Assembly: GCA_019233695.1 (NCBI GenBank)
Contig: JAFAME010000260.1
Location: 1-38,345, forward strand
Length of the DNA: 38,345 nt
DNA from: Methylobacteriaceae bacterium
GTDB lineage: Bacteria > Pseudomonadota > Alphaproteobacteria > Rhizobiales > Beijerinckiaceae
Direction of reading: 5' to 3'
The notes under the pieces were generated by a model that saw only the letters and a list, made by a program, of their open reading frames with translations, was not told the DNA's origin and searched no databases. Position 1 is the stretch's first letter; every line of letters begins with the position of its first letter. The translations under genes and the position numbers were made by a program. Below, one piece after another: positions 8,598-15,694 of this stretch.

Positions 8598-9751
8598 CGA
8601 CGGGTCAGCGCCTCGAGCTTCTTCCAATCGATGTCGATGCCGAGCCCCGGCGCGTCGGGCAACGACCCGCGACCCTCCTTGATGGTGATACCGCCCACGT
8701 AAGGGCTTACGTCTCCCAGGGAGAGGAACGACACATGGCCCTCGCAGTCGACCGGGTAGGGCGTGCGGGCGACGGCGGCGATGTGGCAGACTGCGGTGTC
8801 GCCAAGCAGGGTGTAGGGATTGGTGTCGACGCTGACGCCGATCCCCGCCGCCTCGCACATTGTGATGATCTCGTGCGCGGGAAAGAACCCGCCCACGCGG
8901 TTCAGTTTGAGCACGATGCGATCGGCGGCGCCCATGCGGATGAGGTGCATCATGGCCTGGGGCGACCACACGGACTCATCCATGATGACCGGCACCTTGG
9001 CGTGCGCCCGCACGAAGGCAGCGCCCTCCAGATCGGCGTAGGGCAGCGGCTGCTCGATGGATAGGTTGTCGTAGGTCTCGAACCGCCGGAGGACGGAGAC
9101 GGTCCATTTGGCACTGCGCCAGCCCTGGTTGGCGTCGGCATCGATGTACACGTCCTTGGGCACAACTTCGAGCGCCGCCTCGAGCTTTGCCAATTCCGAT
9201 TCCAGATTGTCGCGGTCCCAGCCCTTCGCAAGCACGACATCGCCGACTTTCACCTTCAGCCCCTTGAAGCCCCTGCCGACGAATACCTTGCAGGCCCGGG
9301 CCATCTCTTCCGGGGTCTTGTGATAGAGGTTCGTCAGAAGCTCGAAGTTCGTCCGATACGCGCCGCCGAGGAGCGCATGGACAGGCATGCCGCGCGCTTT
9401 GCCGACGAGATCGTAAAGCGCCATGTCGACGCCCGAGCGGGCGCCGCGACCGCCGGGCATGCCGCCGCCGACGGTCGCCTCCATGGCCTGATGCGCGAGA
9501 GCGAAGTTGCTCGGGTCCTTGCCCCTGAGCGCCTCGTCGAACAGCCGGAAATAGGATTCCATCTGCTCGGCCGTCTCGCCCAGATACCAGACCTGGCTCG
9601 TCGCCTCGCCGATACCGTATGTCCCGTCCCCGGCGCTGACCTTCACGATGAAACAGGGCAATTGGCTCGGCCAGACATACTCATCTTCGACCCACGCCTC
9701 CTTTTCGACTTTGGGATCCAGTCGGAACCATTCGATCCTGGCGATCTTCAT
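8594..9751 (-). CDS. Mandelate racemase/muconate lactonizing enzyme family (enolase superfamily)
   Basis: This 385-residue enzyme abstracts a proton alpha to a carboxylate with Mg2+ help. The active-site set is complete: K166 and K168 in LKVKVG, metal ligands D204 (DADANQ), E233 (IEQP) and D258 (MDES), and K282 in LKLNRVGG. This KxK/K arrangement is that of the MLE subgroup (cycloisomerases, dipeptide and proline-derivative epimerases), not of mandelate racemase itself, which uses an H/D pair. The ATG at 9751 follows a GGAGAG ribosome site; an in-frame extension further upstream overlaps the divergent SDR and is rejected. The reaction is probably a racemisation, epimerisation or cycloisomerisation of a catabolic intermediate; the exact substrate is unknown. 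Confidence 0.88.
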   Translation of the reverse strand: MKIARIEWFRLDPKVEKEAWVEDEYVWPSQLPCFIVKVSAGDGTYGIGEATSQVWYLGETAEQMESYFRLFDEALRGKDPSNFALAHQAMEATVGGGMPGGRGARSGVDMALYDLVGKARGMPVHALLGGAYRTNFELLTNLYHKTPEEMARACKVFVGRGFKGLKVKVGDVVLAKGWDRDNLESELAKLEAALEVVPKDVYIDADANQGWRSAKWTVSVLRRFETYDNLSIEQPLPYADLEGAAFVRAHAKVPVIMDESVWSPQAMMHLIRMGAADRIVLKLNRVGGFFPAHEIITMCEAAGIGVSVDTNPYTLLGDTAVCHIAAVARTPYPVDCEGHVSFLSLGDVSPYVGGITIKEGRGSLPDAPGLGIDIDWKKLEALTRR

Positions 9752-9783
9752 CGCGGTTCTCTCCAGTTGCGGCTGGCGGGAAA

Positions 9784-9816
9784 TTGACAAGGCTGGCGCG
9801 GGACCGAAATATTCGG
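9784..9816 (+). promoter_or_regulatory. Candidate promoter with overlapping palindrome upstream of the SDR gene
   Basis: In the 126-base divergent gap 9752-9877, a perfect TTGACA box lies at 9784-9789. Eighteen bases later is AATATT at 9808-9813 (4/6 to the -10 consensus). The -10 is overlapped by an inverted repeat, CCGAA and TTCGG with a 3-base centre, at 9804-9816, which could be an operator. A GAGGTGG ribosome site precedes the ATG at 9878. Confidence 0.4.
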
Positions 9817-9877
9817 CTCGCACGCAACGAGCGTCAATCGCGTCTTTCAAATCAGCCCGGCAAGAGGTGGCTACGCC

Positions 9878-10642
9878 ATGGCCGAATCCGAGCGGCTTCT
9901 GGCCGTTCTCGTCACGGGCTCCGGAAGCGGCATCGGCGCTGCCATCTGTCGCCGGCTGGCGCGTCCCGGTGTCGGCATTCTCGTTCATGCTCTGAGCAAT
10001 GAGGCAGGATGCCGCCGCGTGGCCGCCGAGGTCGAAGAGGCTGGCGGGCACGCCCTCGTCGTTCTCGGCGACCTCTCGCGACCCGACACTGGCGCCATGC
10101 TCGTCGAGCGCGCCGTGGCGGCCTTTGGCGGGCTCGATCAGCTCATCGCGAATGCCGGCTTTCCCGACCGTGCCCCGTTCGGGAAGCTTGCCCGCGAACG
10201 GCTCGACTATGTCTTCGATGTGGTGACGGGCGGCTTCTTCGAGATGACCACTGCCGCACTGCCATATCTGCGCAAGGCGACCTGCGGCCGTGTCGTGGCG
10301 ATCAGCACGCACAACGTTCATGTCTACCGCACGGACTATCCCTGGTATCCGGCCTCCGCCACGGCGAAGGCCGGCCTCGAAGCGATGAGCAAGACGCTCG
10401 CGATGCAGCTCGCGCCAAGCAACGTGACCGTGAACGTGATCGCCCCAGGCCTCATCGAGAAGGAGGCCGGCACCGAGCAGTTCCTGTCGCCCGAGGAATG
10501 GCAAGGATTTCGCGAGAAGGTGCCGCTCGGCCGCATCGGAACGCCTGACGACGTCGCCGGGGTGGTCCAGTTCCTCTGCTCGCGGGCTGCAGACTACATC
10601 ACCGGCCAGGTGATCCACGTCAACGGCGGGCTTTTCATGTAG
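9878..10642 (+). CDS. Short-chain dehydrogenase/reductase with an enoyl-reductase-like Tyr-X6-Lys site
   Basis: This is a 254-residue SDR with cofactor motif TGSGSGIG near the N terminus, ANAG in the middle and an active-site serine S143 in ISTHN. Classical SDRs have Tyr-X3-Lys. Here the conserved lysine is K164 and the residue four before it is S160. The nearest usable tyrosine is Y157, giving YPASATAK, a Tyr-X6-Lys spacing like that of FabI and InhA. The C-terminal NVNVIAPGLIEKE and the closing GQVIHVNGGLF are ordinary SDR features. The gene is divergent from the enolase-superfamily operon and ends at a good terminator. It most likely oxidises or reduces a hydroxyl/keto intermediate, but the altered site leaves the reaction open. 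Confidence 0.86.
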   Translation: MAESERLLAVLVTGSGSGIGAAICRRLARPGVGILVHALSNEAGCRRVAAEVEEAGGHALVVLGDLSRPDTGAMLVERAVAAFGGLDQLIANAGFPDRAPFGKLARERLDYVFDVVTGGFFEMTTAALPYLRKATCGRVVAISTHNVHVYRTDYPWYPASATAKAGLEAMSKTLAMQLAPSNVTVNVIAPGLIEKEAGTEQFLSPEEWQGFREKVPLGRIGTPDDVAGVVQFLCSRAADYITGQVIHVNGGLFM

Positions 10643-10666
10643 CTCGGATTTCTCGCATTCCGCCCG

Positions 10667-10687
10667 GGCCCGGTCGCGGGCCGTTTT
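10667..10687 (+). terminator. Rho-independent terminator after the SDR gene
   Basis: A perfect 6-bp stem (GGCCCG / CGGGCC) with a 4-base GTCG loop at 10667-10682 is followed by GTTTT. It sits in the 48-base gap between the plus-strand SDR and the convergent minus-strand permease gene. Confidence 0.6.
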
Positions 10688-10690
10688 CGC

Positions 10691-11362
10691 TCAAATCGCC
10701 ATCCGCCGCAGCACACGCCGCTCGACCAGGGACACGATCTGCGTCAAGGGGAAGCCCACGGCGAAATACATGGCAGCGACCGTCGTCAGCACTTCGATGG
10801 GGCGCGCCGTCGCGCTTGAAATGATCTCACCCTGGAACATCAAGTCGGTGATGCCGACCGCCGACACCAGCGCGCTCTCCTTGAACAGCGTCACGGAGTT
10901 CGAGAGGAGGTTTGGCAGGGCGCGCAGGAAAGCCTGAGGCAGGATGACGTGGAGAAGGCTGACGCGCCGTGGCAGGCCGAGTGCCAGGACGGCGTCGTTC
11001 TGCTCGCTGCCGATCGACAAAAGGGCGGAACGAAACGCCTCGCTGGCAAGAGCCGTCATGTAGAGCGACAGGGCGATCGTCGCGGACACGAACGGGCCGA
11101 TCTCGACGTTGAGAAGCACCGGCAGGCAGAAGAAGATCCAGAACAGCTGGATCAGCACGGGCGTGCCTCGGAAGAACTCGACGAAAATCGTGCTGCAGGC
11201 GTAGGCGATCCGGTTGGTGCCATTTCGCATGAGGCCCACGGCGAAGCCGAATACGAGCCCGATCGAGATGCAGAGAATGCTCAGCAGCAGGGTCATGTAG
11301 AGCCCGCGCAGCAGGGCGGGCAGGTAGGGGAGGACGAAAGACGGGGAAAAGGTCAGGTCCAT
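10691..11362 (-). CDS. Polar amino-acid ABC transporter permease (HisM/GlnP family), distal gene
   Basis: This is a 223-residue inner-membrane permease, the last gene of the minus-strand importer operon. The segment RGTPVLIQLFWIFFCLPVLL is the HisMQ/GlnP-type signature, and the coupling loop is SIGSEQNDAVLALGLPRR. The ATG at 11362 (protein starting MDLTFSPSF) is chosen over an upstream in-frame start at 11407 because the latter runs into the preceding permease. The spacing from that gene becomes 13 bases, with a GGGG-type ribosome site. Together with its paralogue it forms the heterodimeric channel for the ATPase at 12053-12937. Confidence 0.88.
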   Translation of the reverse strand: MDLTFSPSFVLPYLPALLRGLYMTLLLSILCISIGLVFGFAVGLMRNGTNRIAYACSTIFVEFFRGTPVLIQLFWIFFCLPVLLNVEIGPFVSATIALSLYMTALASEAFRSALLSIGSEQNDAVLALGLPRRVSLLHVILPQAFLRALPNLLSNSVTLFKESALVSAVGITDLMFQGEIISSATARPIEVLTTVAAMYFAVGFPLTQIVSLVERRVLRRMAI

Positions 11363-11375
11363 GGTGCCGCCCCGA

Positions 11376-12047
11376 TCAGGCAAGAAGCCGGGCGTTGTAG
11401 CGTTCAATGCGGCCGACCAATTGGCTGATCGGGAACGACAGTCCGAAGTAGATCAAGGCGACGATCGTGAAGGTCTCGATCGGCCGATAGGTTTGTACCG
11501 CGAGCAGCTTGCCCTGGTACATCAGATCCTCCACCGACACGATAGCGACCAGCGAACTCTGCTGGAACAGGCTGATGGAGTTGCTGACCAGAACGGGGGA
11601 CGCGATGCGCAGGACCTGCGGAAAGACGACATGAATAGCCTGGTGCCAGCGTGACAGTCCGAGCGCGATCGAGGCGTCCCGCTGGGCCGCCGGTATTGCC
11701 TGGATGGCGGCGCGGTACGCTTCCGAATTGAAAGCCGTCAAGTTGAGCGTCAGCGCGATGACACCCATGGTGAAGGGCGGCCAGAACACGTCGGCGAGCA
11801 CGGGCAGGCAATAGAAGAACCAGACGATCTGGATAAGGGCCGGCGTGCAGCGGAAGATTTCGACGAACAGCCTGGTCGGCACCGAGAGAAACAGGCTGCG
11901 GCTCGATGTCGCCAGAGCGAGCACGAAACCCGAAAAAGTGCCGATGCCGACTACGATTGCCGTGAGCTCGAGCGAAACGATGAGCCCCTGCAGCAGACGA
12001 GAGAAGCCGTTCAACACATAGAAGAAATCGAAGCTGTAGCCTGACAT
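11376..12047 (-). CDS. Polar amino-acid ABC transporter permease (HisM/GlnP family), proximal gene
   Basis: This is a 223-residue membrane permease paralogous to the next gene. The signature region FRCTPALIQIVWFFYCLPVL and the cytoplasmic coupling loop IPAAQRDASIALGLSRW are clear. The usual EAA core appears as DAS, a tolerated variant. The ATG at 12047 is five bases after the stop of the ATPase gene, so ATPase, permease and permease form one tight unit. Two different permeases of equal length are normal for this family. Confidence 0.89.
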   Translation of the reverse strand: MSGYSFDFFYVLNGFSRLLQGLIVSLELTAIVVGIGTFSGFVLALATSSRSLFLSVPTRLFVEIFRCTPALIQIVWFFYCLPVLADVFWPPFTMGVIALTLNLTAFNSEAYRAAIQAIPAAQRDASIALGLSRWHQAIHVVFPQVLRIASPVLVSNSISLFQQSSLVAIVSVEDLMYQGKLLAVQTYRPIETFTIVALIYFGLSFPISQLVGRIERYNARLLA

Positions 12048-12052
12048 CTGCG

Positions 12053-12937
12053 CTACACCTTGGTCCCGCGCAGGATGCTGGCGAGGAAATCGCGAGTTCG
12101 CTTGATCTTGGGCGCCGCAAAGAATGTTTCCGGATCGCCCGATTCCATCACCACACCATCAGCGCAGAACAGGACCTTGGTGGCGATGTTCTTGGCAAAG
12201 CCCATGTCGTGCGTAACGATCATCATCGGCATGCCGCCCTCGGCCAGTTCCGAGATCATTGACTCGACCTCGGCGATGAGTTCGGGATCGAGGGCGGATG
12301 TGACTTCGTCGAAGAGCATCAGCTTGGGTTCGAGCATGAGCGCGCGGGCGATGGCCACGCGCTGCTTTTGGCCCCCCGAGAGCTGCGAAGGATAGCTCTT
12401 GAGCTTGCTGATGAGACCGAACCGGGACAGCAGTGCCTCGGCGCGCGCGATCGCGGCGCCCTTCTTTTCGCCGTTTCGCTTCACGGGAGCGAGGATCAGG
12501 TTCCCGAGGACGGTCAGGTGCGGAAAGAGCGTGTAGTGCTGGAAGACCATTCCGACCTGGCGCTGGACCGTCCGATCGACGAAGGTCCTTCCGTTGCTGA
12601 GGCATTCGATGTAGTTCCGCCCGTCCAAGGTGATTGCGCCGCTGTCGATTGTTTCGAGGCCCATCACGCAGCGCAGCAGCGTGCTTTTGCCGCCGCCGCT
12701 CGGCCCGAGGATCACGAGCCGATCGGTCTTGGACATCGTATCGCCGACGCCCTTCAGTACCGGGATGGCGCCCCTGGCGTAGCTCTTCCGGAGATTGCGA
12801 ATCTCCACGAAGGGTTGGGTTGCGGGCAGGCGATCTTCGCCTTCGGCGCTTTGCCCAGCCGACCCGGCACCGCCCGCGTCGGCGACGCTCGACGCCGGCC
12901 CCGGTGCGGCCGGGATTTGCCGAGAACCCGACACCAT
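12053..12937 (-). CDS. Polar amino-acid ABC transporter ATP-binding protein (GlnQ/HisP family)
   Basis: This is a 294-residue ATPase with Walker A GPSGGGKST at residues 78-86, the QHYTLFPHLTV Q-loop region, the signature LSGGQKQR and Walker B LMLFDEVTSALDPE. The core starts at FVEIRNLRKSY (about residue 43). It is preceded by about 40 Ala/Gly/Pro-rich residues not usual in this family. Either the extension is real or translation starts later, for example at an internal non-ATG codon. The coupling to the permease 5 bases downstream is strong. The 240-base gap upstream (12938-13177) separates it from the racemase-family gene on the same strand; I see no confident gene in that gap. Confidence 0.88.
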   Translation of the reverse strand: MVSGSRQIPAAPGPASSVADAGGAGSAGQSAEGEDRLPATQPFVEIRNLRKSYARGAIPVLKGVGDTMSKTDRLVILGPSGGGKSTLLRCVMGLETIDSGAITLDGRNYIECLSNGRTFVDRTVQRQVGMVFQHYTLFPHLTVLGNLILAPVKRNGEKKGAAIARAEALLSRFGLISKLKSYPSQLSGGQKQRVAIARALMLEPKLMLFDEVTSALDPELIAEVESMISELAEGGMPMMIVTHDMGFAKNIATKVLFCADGVVMESGDPETFFAAPKIKRTRDFLASILRGTKV

Positions 12938-13177
12938 ACGGCGCTCATTCGTTCATGTGACGGCGAGTGCAGGCAGAACTTCTTCCTGCCAGAGACGCGT
13001 CACTGGCTTCCTCGCCTCTACGATAGGCCGAAACACGTCGGGAATCCCGCCCAATGTCTCGATGTGGGTGGACGGTGTTGCGCAAGGTCCTCCAGCGAAG
13101 GCCCCCCGAACCTACTGGCTTCGGCGCCAGGAGCGCGCACGCGTGCACAGGTGCCCTACAGTCCAAAAAGCCCGGCC

Positions 13178-14209
13178 TCACGATGCCTGCCACAGGTCGC
13201 CAAGCCTGAACCCCTTCGGGAACGGGTCGCTCGGATCGAGCACGTATTGGTGGAAGGCCGTGATCCAGGCGGAGCCCGTGATCGTGGGCAACACCGCCGG
13301 CCTGCCGCCGACTGTAGTGGTCCCGCGAATACGGCCGACGAACTCGGTGCCGATCAGGCTCTCATGCACGAAAGCCTCGCCCTCGTCGATCTGGCCGCGC
13401 GCATGCATGACCGCAAGACGCGCGCACGTGCCGGTGCCGCACGGCGACCGGTCGTGCCGCCCCGGCGACACGACCACGGTGTTGCGTGCCCGCTTGCCTC
13501 CGGCAGTCGAGGTGAGGGGACCGGCAAACTGGACCTGGTTGATGGTATGGATGTCGGCGTTCTCCGGATGGACGCAGGGAATCTGCTCGGCCGCAGCACG
13601 CTTGATTCGTTCGCCGACCTCGACCAAGGGAGCGGCTTCCGCACCAACCAGCTTGAATCCAAGGCTTGCTGCTTCGACAATGGCATAGATCATCCCGCCA
13701 TAAGCAACATCGAGCTTGATGCGGCCAAGACCGGGAACGTCAACCTGGGCGTCGAGCGCGAAGACAAACCCCGGCACGTTGTCGAACGTCACGCTCTCGC
13801 ACTTGCCGTTGCGGCAGTTGGCCACGACCTTGACCAAGCCGGCCGGGGCTTCCAGCGTCAGCTTCGTCACTGGCTCCTGCATCGGGATCATGCCGGTTTC
13901 GAGCAGCACAGTGACCGTGCAGATCGTGTTGGTGCCGGACATCGGGACGTAATAGTCGGATTCGATGATCACAAACCCGGCGTCCGCTTCCGGCATGGTC
14001 GGTGGCAGAACCAGGTTCACGCATTGGTTCACTTTGCCCCGTGGCTCATTCAGCAGGAAGGTCCGGATCTCGTCGGCGTGCCGCTCCACGTATTGCATCT
14101 TCTCGAACATCGTTTTGCCGGGGACATCGCGCACGCCCCCGGTGATGACTTCGTTGAGCTCGCCACACGCGTGAGCGCCAACGACTGTGATCATCCGGGC
14201 GAATTTCAT
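13178..14209 (-). CDS. Proline racemase / hydroxyproline epimerase / 3-hydroxyproline dehydratase superfamily enzyme (Ser/Cys type)
   Basis: This 343-residue enzyme belongs to the cofactor-independent proline racemase superfamily. The second active-site loop SPCGTGTCA carries the catalytic cysteine C257. The first loop, where racemases have MCGH, reads MSGTN, with S91 in place of cysteine. Superfamily members with one cysteine replaced include dehydratases and some epimerases, so simple proline racemisation is less likely. The start at 14209 has an excellent AAGGAG ribosome site; the in-frame upstream extension to 14254 is rejected. It leads a minus-strand set with an amino-acid importer, consistent with processing of an imported cyclic amino acid. 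It is divergent from the binding-protein gene. Confidence 0.86.
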   Translation of the reverse strand: MKFARMITVVGAHACGELNEVITGGVRDVPGKTMFEKMQYVERHADEIRTFLLNEPRGKVNQCVNLVLPPTMPEADAGFVIIESDYYVPMSGTNTICTVTVLLETGMIPMQEPVTKLTLEAPAGLVKVVANCRNGKCESVTFDNVPGFVFALDAQVDVPGLGRIKLDVAYGGMIYAIVEAASLGFKLVGAEAAPLVEVGERIKRAAAEQIPCVHPENADIHTINQVQFAGPLTSTAGGKRARNTVVVSPGRHDRSPCGTGTCARLAVMHARGQIDEGEAFVHESLIGTEFVGRIRGTTTVGGRPAVLPTITGSAWITAFHQYVLDPSDPFPKGFRLGDLWQAS

Positions 14210-14332
14210 GCGTGCTCCTTCTCTCAATGGGGAATGCGATGCTCGCGCGCGCATACGGGCCTATCCCCGTCGATTGCTCAGCCGCCAGCCGGCGCGACTG
14301 CAGCCGCTCATGCGGCCGGCGTGTAGATCAAA

Positions 14333-14340
14333 TGTCGACA
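14333..14340. promoter_or_regulatory. Candidate GntR operator TGTCGACA (racemase side)
   Basis: This is a perfect palindromic TGTCGACA within AAATGTCGACACT, in the 294-base divergent gap 14210-14503. Read on the minus strand, it falls between a weak TTGAAT box and a TACACG box with 17-base spacing, so binding could block the racemase promoter. The same 8-mer occurs twice in front of the dehydratase/hydantoinase operons. Confidence 0.45.
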
Positions 14341-14399
14341 CTATTCAATGTGCCGCCGCAAGCCAAACCTGATCCTGGCAATTGAACAGGACCGCCCTG

Positions 14400-14429
14400 C
14401 TGACGGCGGCCGACCGGTGCCGCCGTCAG
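14400..14429. repeat. Perfect 11-bp inverted repeat between divergent promoters
   Basis: CTGACGGCGGC at 14400-14410 and GCCGCCGTCAG at 14419-14429 are perfectly complementary with an 8-base loop. The repeat is not followed by a T-run on either strand, so it is not a standard terminator. It directly abuts the TTGACA at 14431 and could be an operator or an insulating hairpin. Confidence 0.5.
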
Positions 14430-14430
14430 C

Positions 14431-14460
14431 TTGACAGTCTGTCGCCATTTGGTCGACATT
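14431..14460 (+). promoter_or_regulatory. Candidate promoter and half-conserved operator for the binding-protein gene
   Basis: A perfect TTGACA at 14431-14436 is followed at 18-base spacing by GACATT (3/6). The -10 region is overlapped by GGTCGACA at 14451-14458, one base different from TGTCGACA. The gene starts at 14504 with an AGAGGTGG ribosome site. Confidence 0.38.
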
Positions 14461-14503
14461 TCCTGATGCCGTCTGTATCACGGCGCGGCAAGAGAGGTGG
14501 ACC

Positions 14504-15337
14504 ATGTGTTGGACCAGCACCCTAAAGATGGCAGCTATCGGCGCTCTCGCGGCGGCATGGGCCTTTTCGGCGCCGGTGCAGGCGCAGGCCCAGACGACAG
14601 GCTATTGGCAGGAGATCCAGAAGCGCGGCGTCCTGCGTTGCGGAGTTGCGGAAGCGCCTCCACACGTTATTCGCGATCCCAAGACGGGGACATACAGCGG
14701 GACTTTCGTCGATCTTTGCCGCGAGTTCGCCGAAAAGCAGCTCGGCGTTAAGGCCGAAATGGTCGACACCACCTGGGACAGCATCGTGGCCGGCCTGCAG
14801 GCCGGACGCTGGGATTTGGCGCTTGCTCTCAACCAGAATCCGAAGCGGGCGATGGCCATCGCTTTCAGCGAACCGGCGTGGCAATTCCAGATCACGATCG
14901 TCTACGATAGAAACAATCCGAAGATGCAGCCCGCCCCGAAGACGCTCGAGGACATCGACAAGGAAGGCGTGAACCTCGCCATCGTCGCGGGCACGGCGCA
15001 GGAACAGACGCTGTCGGGCCTGATCAAAAAGGCAACGATCGTGCGGCTGCCGGATGTCGATGCCACCCGGCTGGCGGTAACAACGCACCGCGCCGATGCT
15101 CTTGCTGACGACGGCGACACGGACGCCCTGTTCGTTGCCACCAACCCGAACCGGTGGGTGGCGCTGGCGCCTTCGCCGGCGATCTCGAAACAGGGCATCG
15201 CGTTCGGGCTTCGCCGCGATGCATCCTGGGCCGATGTGCAGGCCCTGAACTTCTTCATCACCGAGAAGGCGGCCATCGGCGAGATCCAGAGGATCGGCCA
15301 ATCCTATATCGATAAGCTGGCCGTGCCTGCGCCGTAA
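14504..15337 (+). CDS. Polar amino-acid-type periplasmic substrate-binding protein (SBP family 3)
   Basis: This 277-residue exported protein is the likely binding partner of the permease/ATPase genes at 10691-12937. It has a Sec-type signal (hydrophobic core AAIGALAAAWAF, cleavage near VQAQA). The mature domain opens with RGVLRCGVAEAPPH and the GTFVDLCREFAEKQLG block, both typical of SBP_bac_3 proteins. The middle VDTTWDSIVAGLQAGRWDLAL is the family's standard core. The ATG at 14504 is supported by AGAGGTGG at 14493-14500. It lies on the opposite strand from the rest of the importer, across a divergent promoter region with candidate operators. The ligand is unknown. Confidence 0.9.
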   Translation: MCWTSTLKMAAIGALAAAWAFSAPVQAQAQTTGYWQEIQKRGVLRCGVAEAPPHVIRDPKTGTYSGTFVDLCREFAEKQLGVKAEMVDTTWDSIVAGLQAGRWDLALALNQNPKRAMAIAFSEPAWQFQITIVYDRNNPKMQPAPKTLEDIDKEGVNLAIVAGTAQEQTLSGLIKKATIVRLPDVDATRLAVTTHRADALADDGDTDALFVATNPNRWVALAPSPAISKQGIAFGLRRDASWADVQALNFFITEKAAIGEIQRIGQSYIDKLAVPAP

Positions 15338-15480
15338 GGCGACCGGCAGAGGGCCTAGCGGTCATGACGGCGGGACCCTTCATGCGGCTGCAAAGAGTTG
15401 ACGCCGATGCGGGAAGGCGGAGATCCTTGGGGCCGGAGGGCTGAGACCTGCGCTTCCAGGTTCCCGCTTTTCGAGCCTCT

Positions 15481-15673
15481 GAAGAAATCCCTCCATAGCT
15501 GGGCGCCCCCCCTTTCCCCGCCGCGCGTGGGGAGAGGGCATGGGTGAGGGGCCGGGCGAGTAGCCACGATCCCGTCGCGCAACGACCACCGCCAAACGGC
15601 GACGCCGCTGCCCCTCACCCTGACCTCTCCCCGCAAAGGGGCTCGCAAAGGGCGGGAGAGGGGATTTCTTCCC
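15481..15673. repeat. Long imperfect inverted repeat (REP/RPE-like intergenic element)
   Basis: The 357-base gap 15338-15694 contains two arms that mirror each other. The outer ends are GAAGAAATCC at 15481 and GGATTTCTTC at the right edge; the inner ends are GGGTGAGGGG near 15542 and CCCCTCACCC at 15611-15620. Each arm also has its own G/C-rich stem. This matches the style of the mobile palindromic intergenic elements common in Rhizobiales. It may also act as a transcriptional barrier between the binding-protein gene and the next gene. Confidence 0.6.
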
Positions 15674-15694
15674 ACGCTGGAGCGCCCGAGAAGC

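Noticed and set aside
12938-13177. Small gene between the racemase-family and ATPase genes
   Set aside because: Frames on both strands are short or have shadow composition, and none has a ribosome site or family text.
12368-14326. Plus-strand open frame of about 650 codons across the ATPase and racemase genes
   Set aside because: It is antisense to two well-supported genes and has shadow-type composition without recognisable domains.
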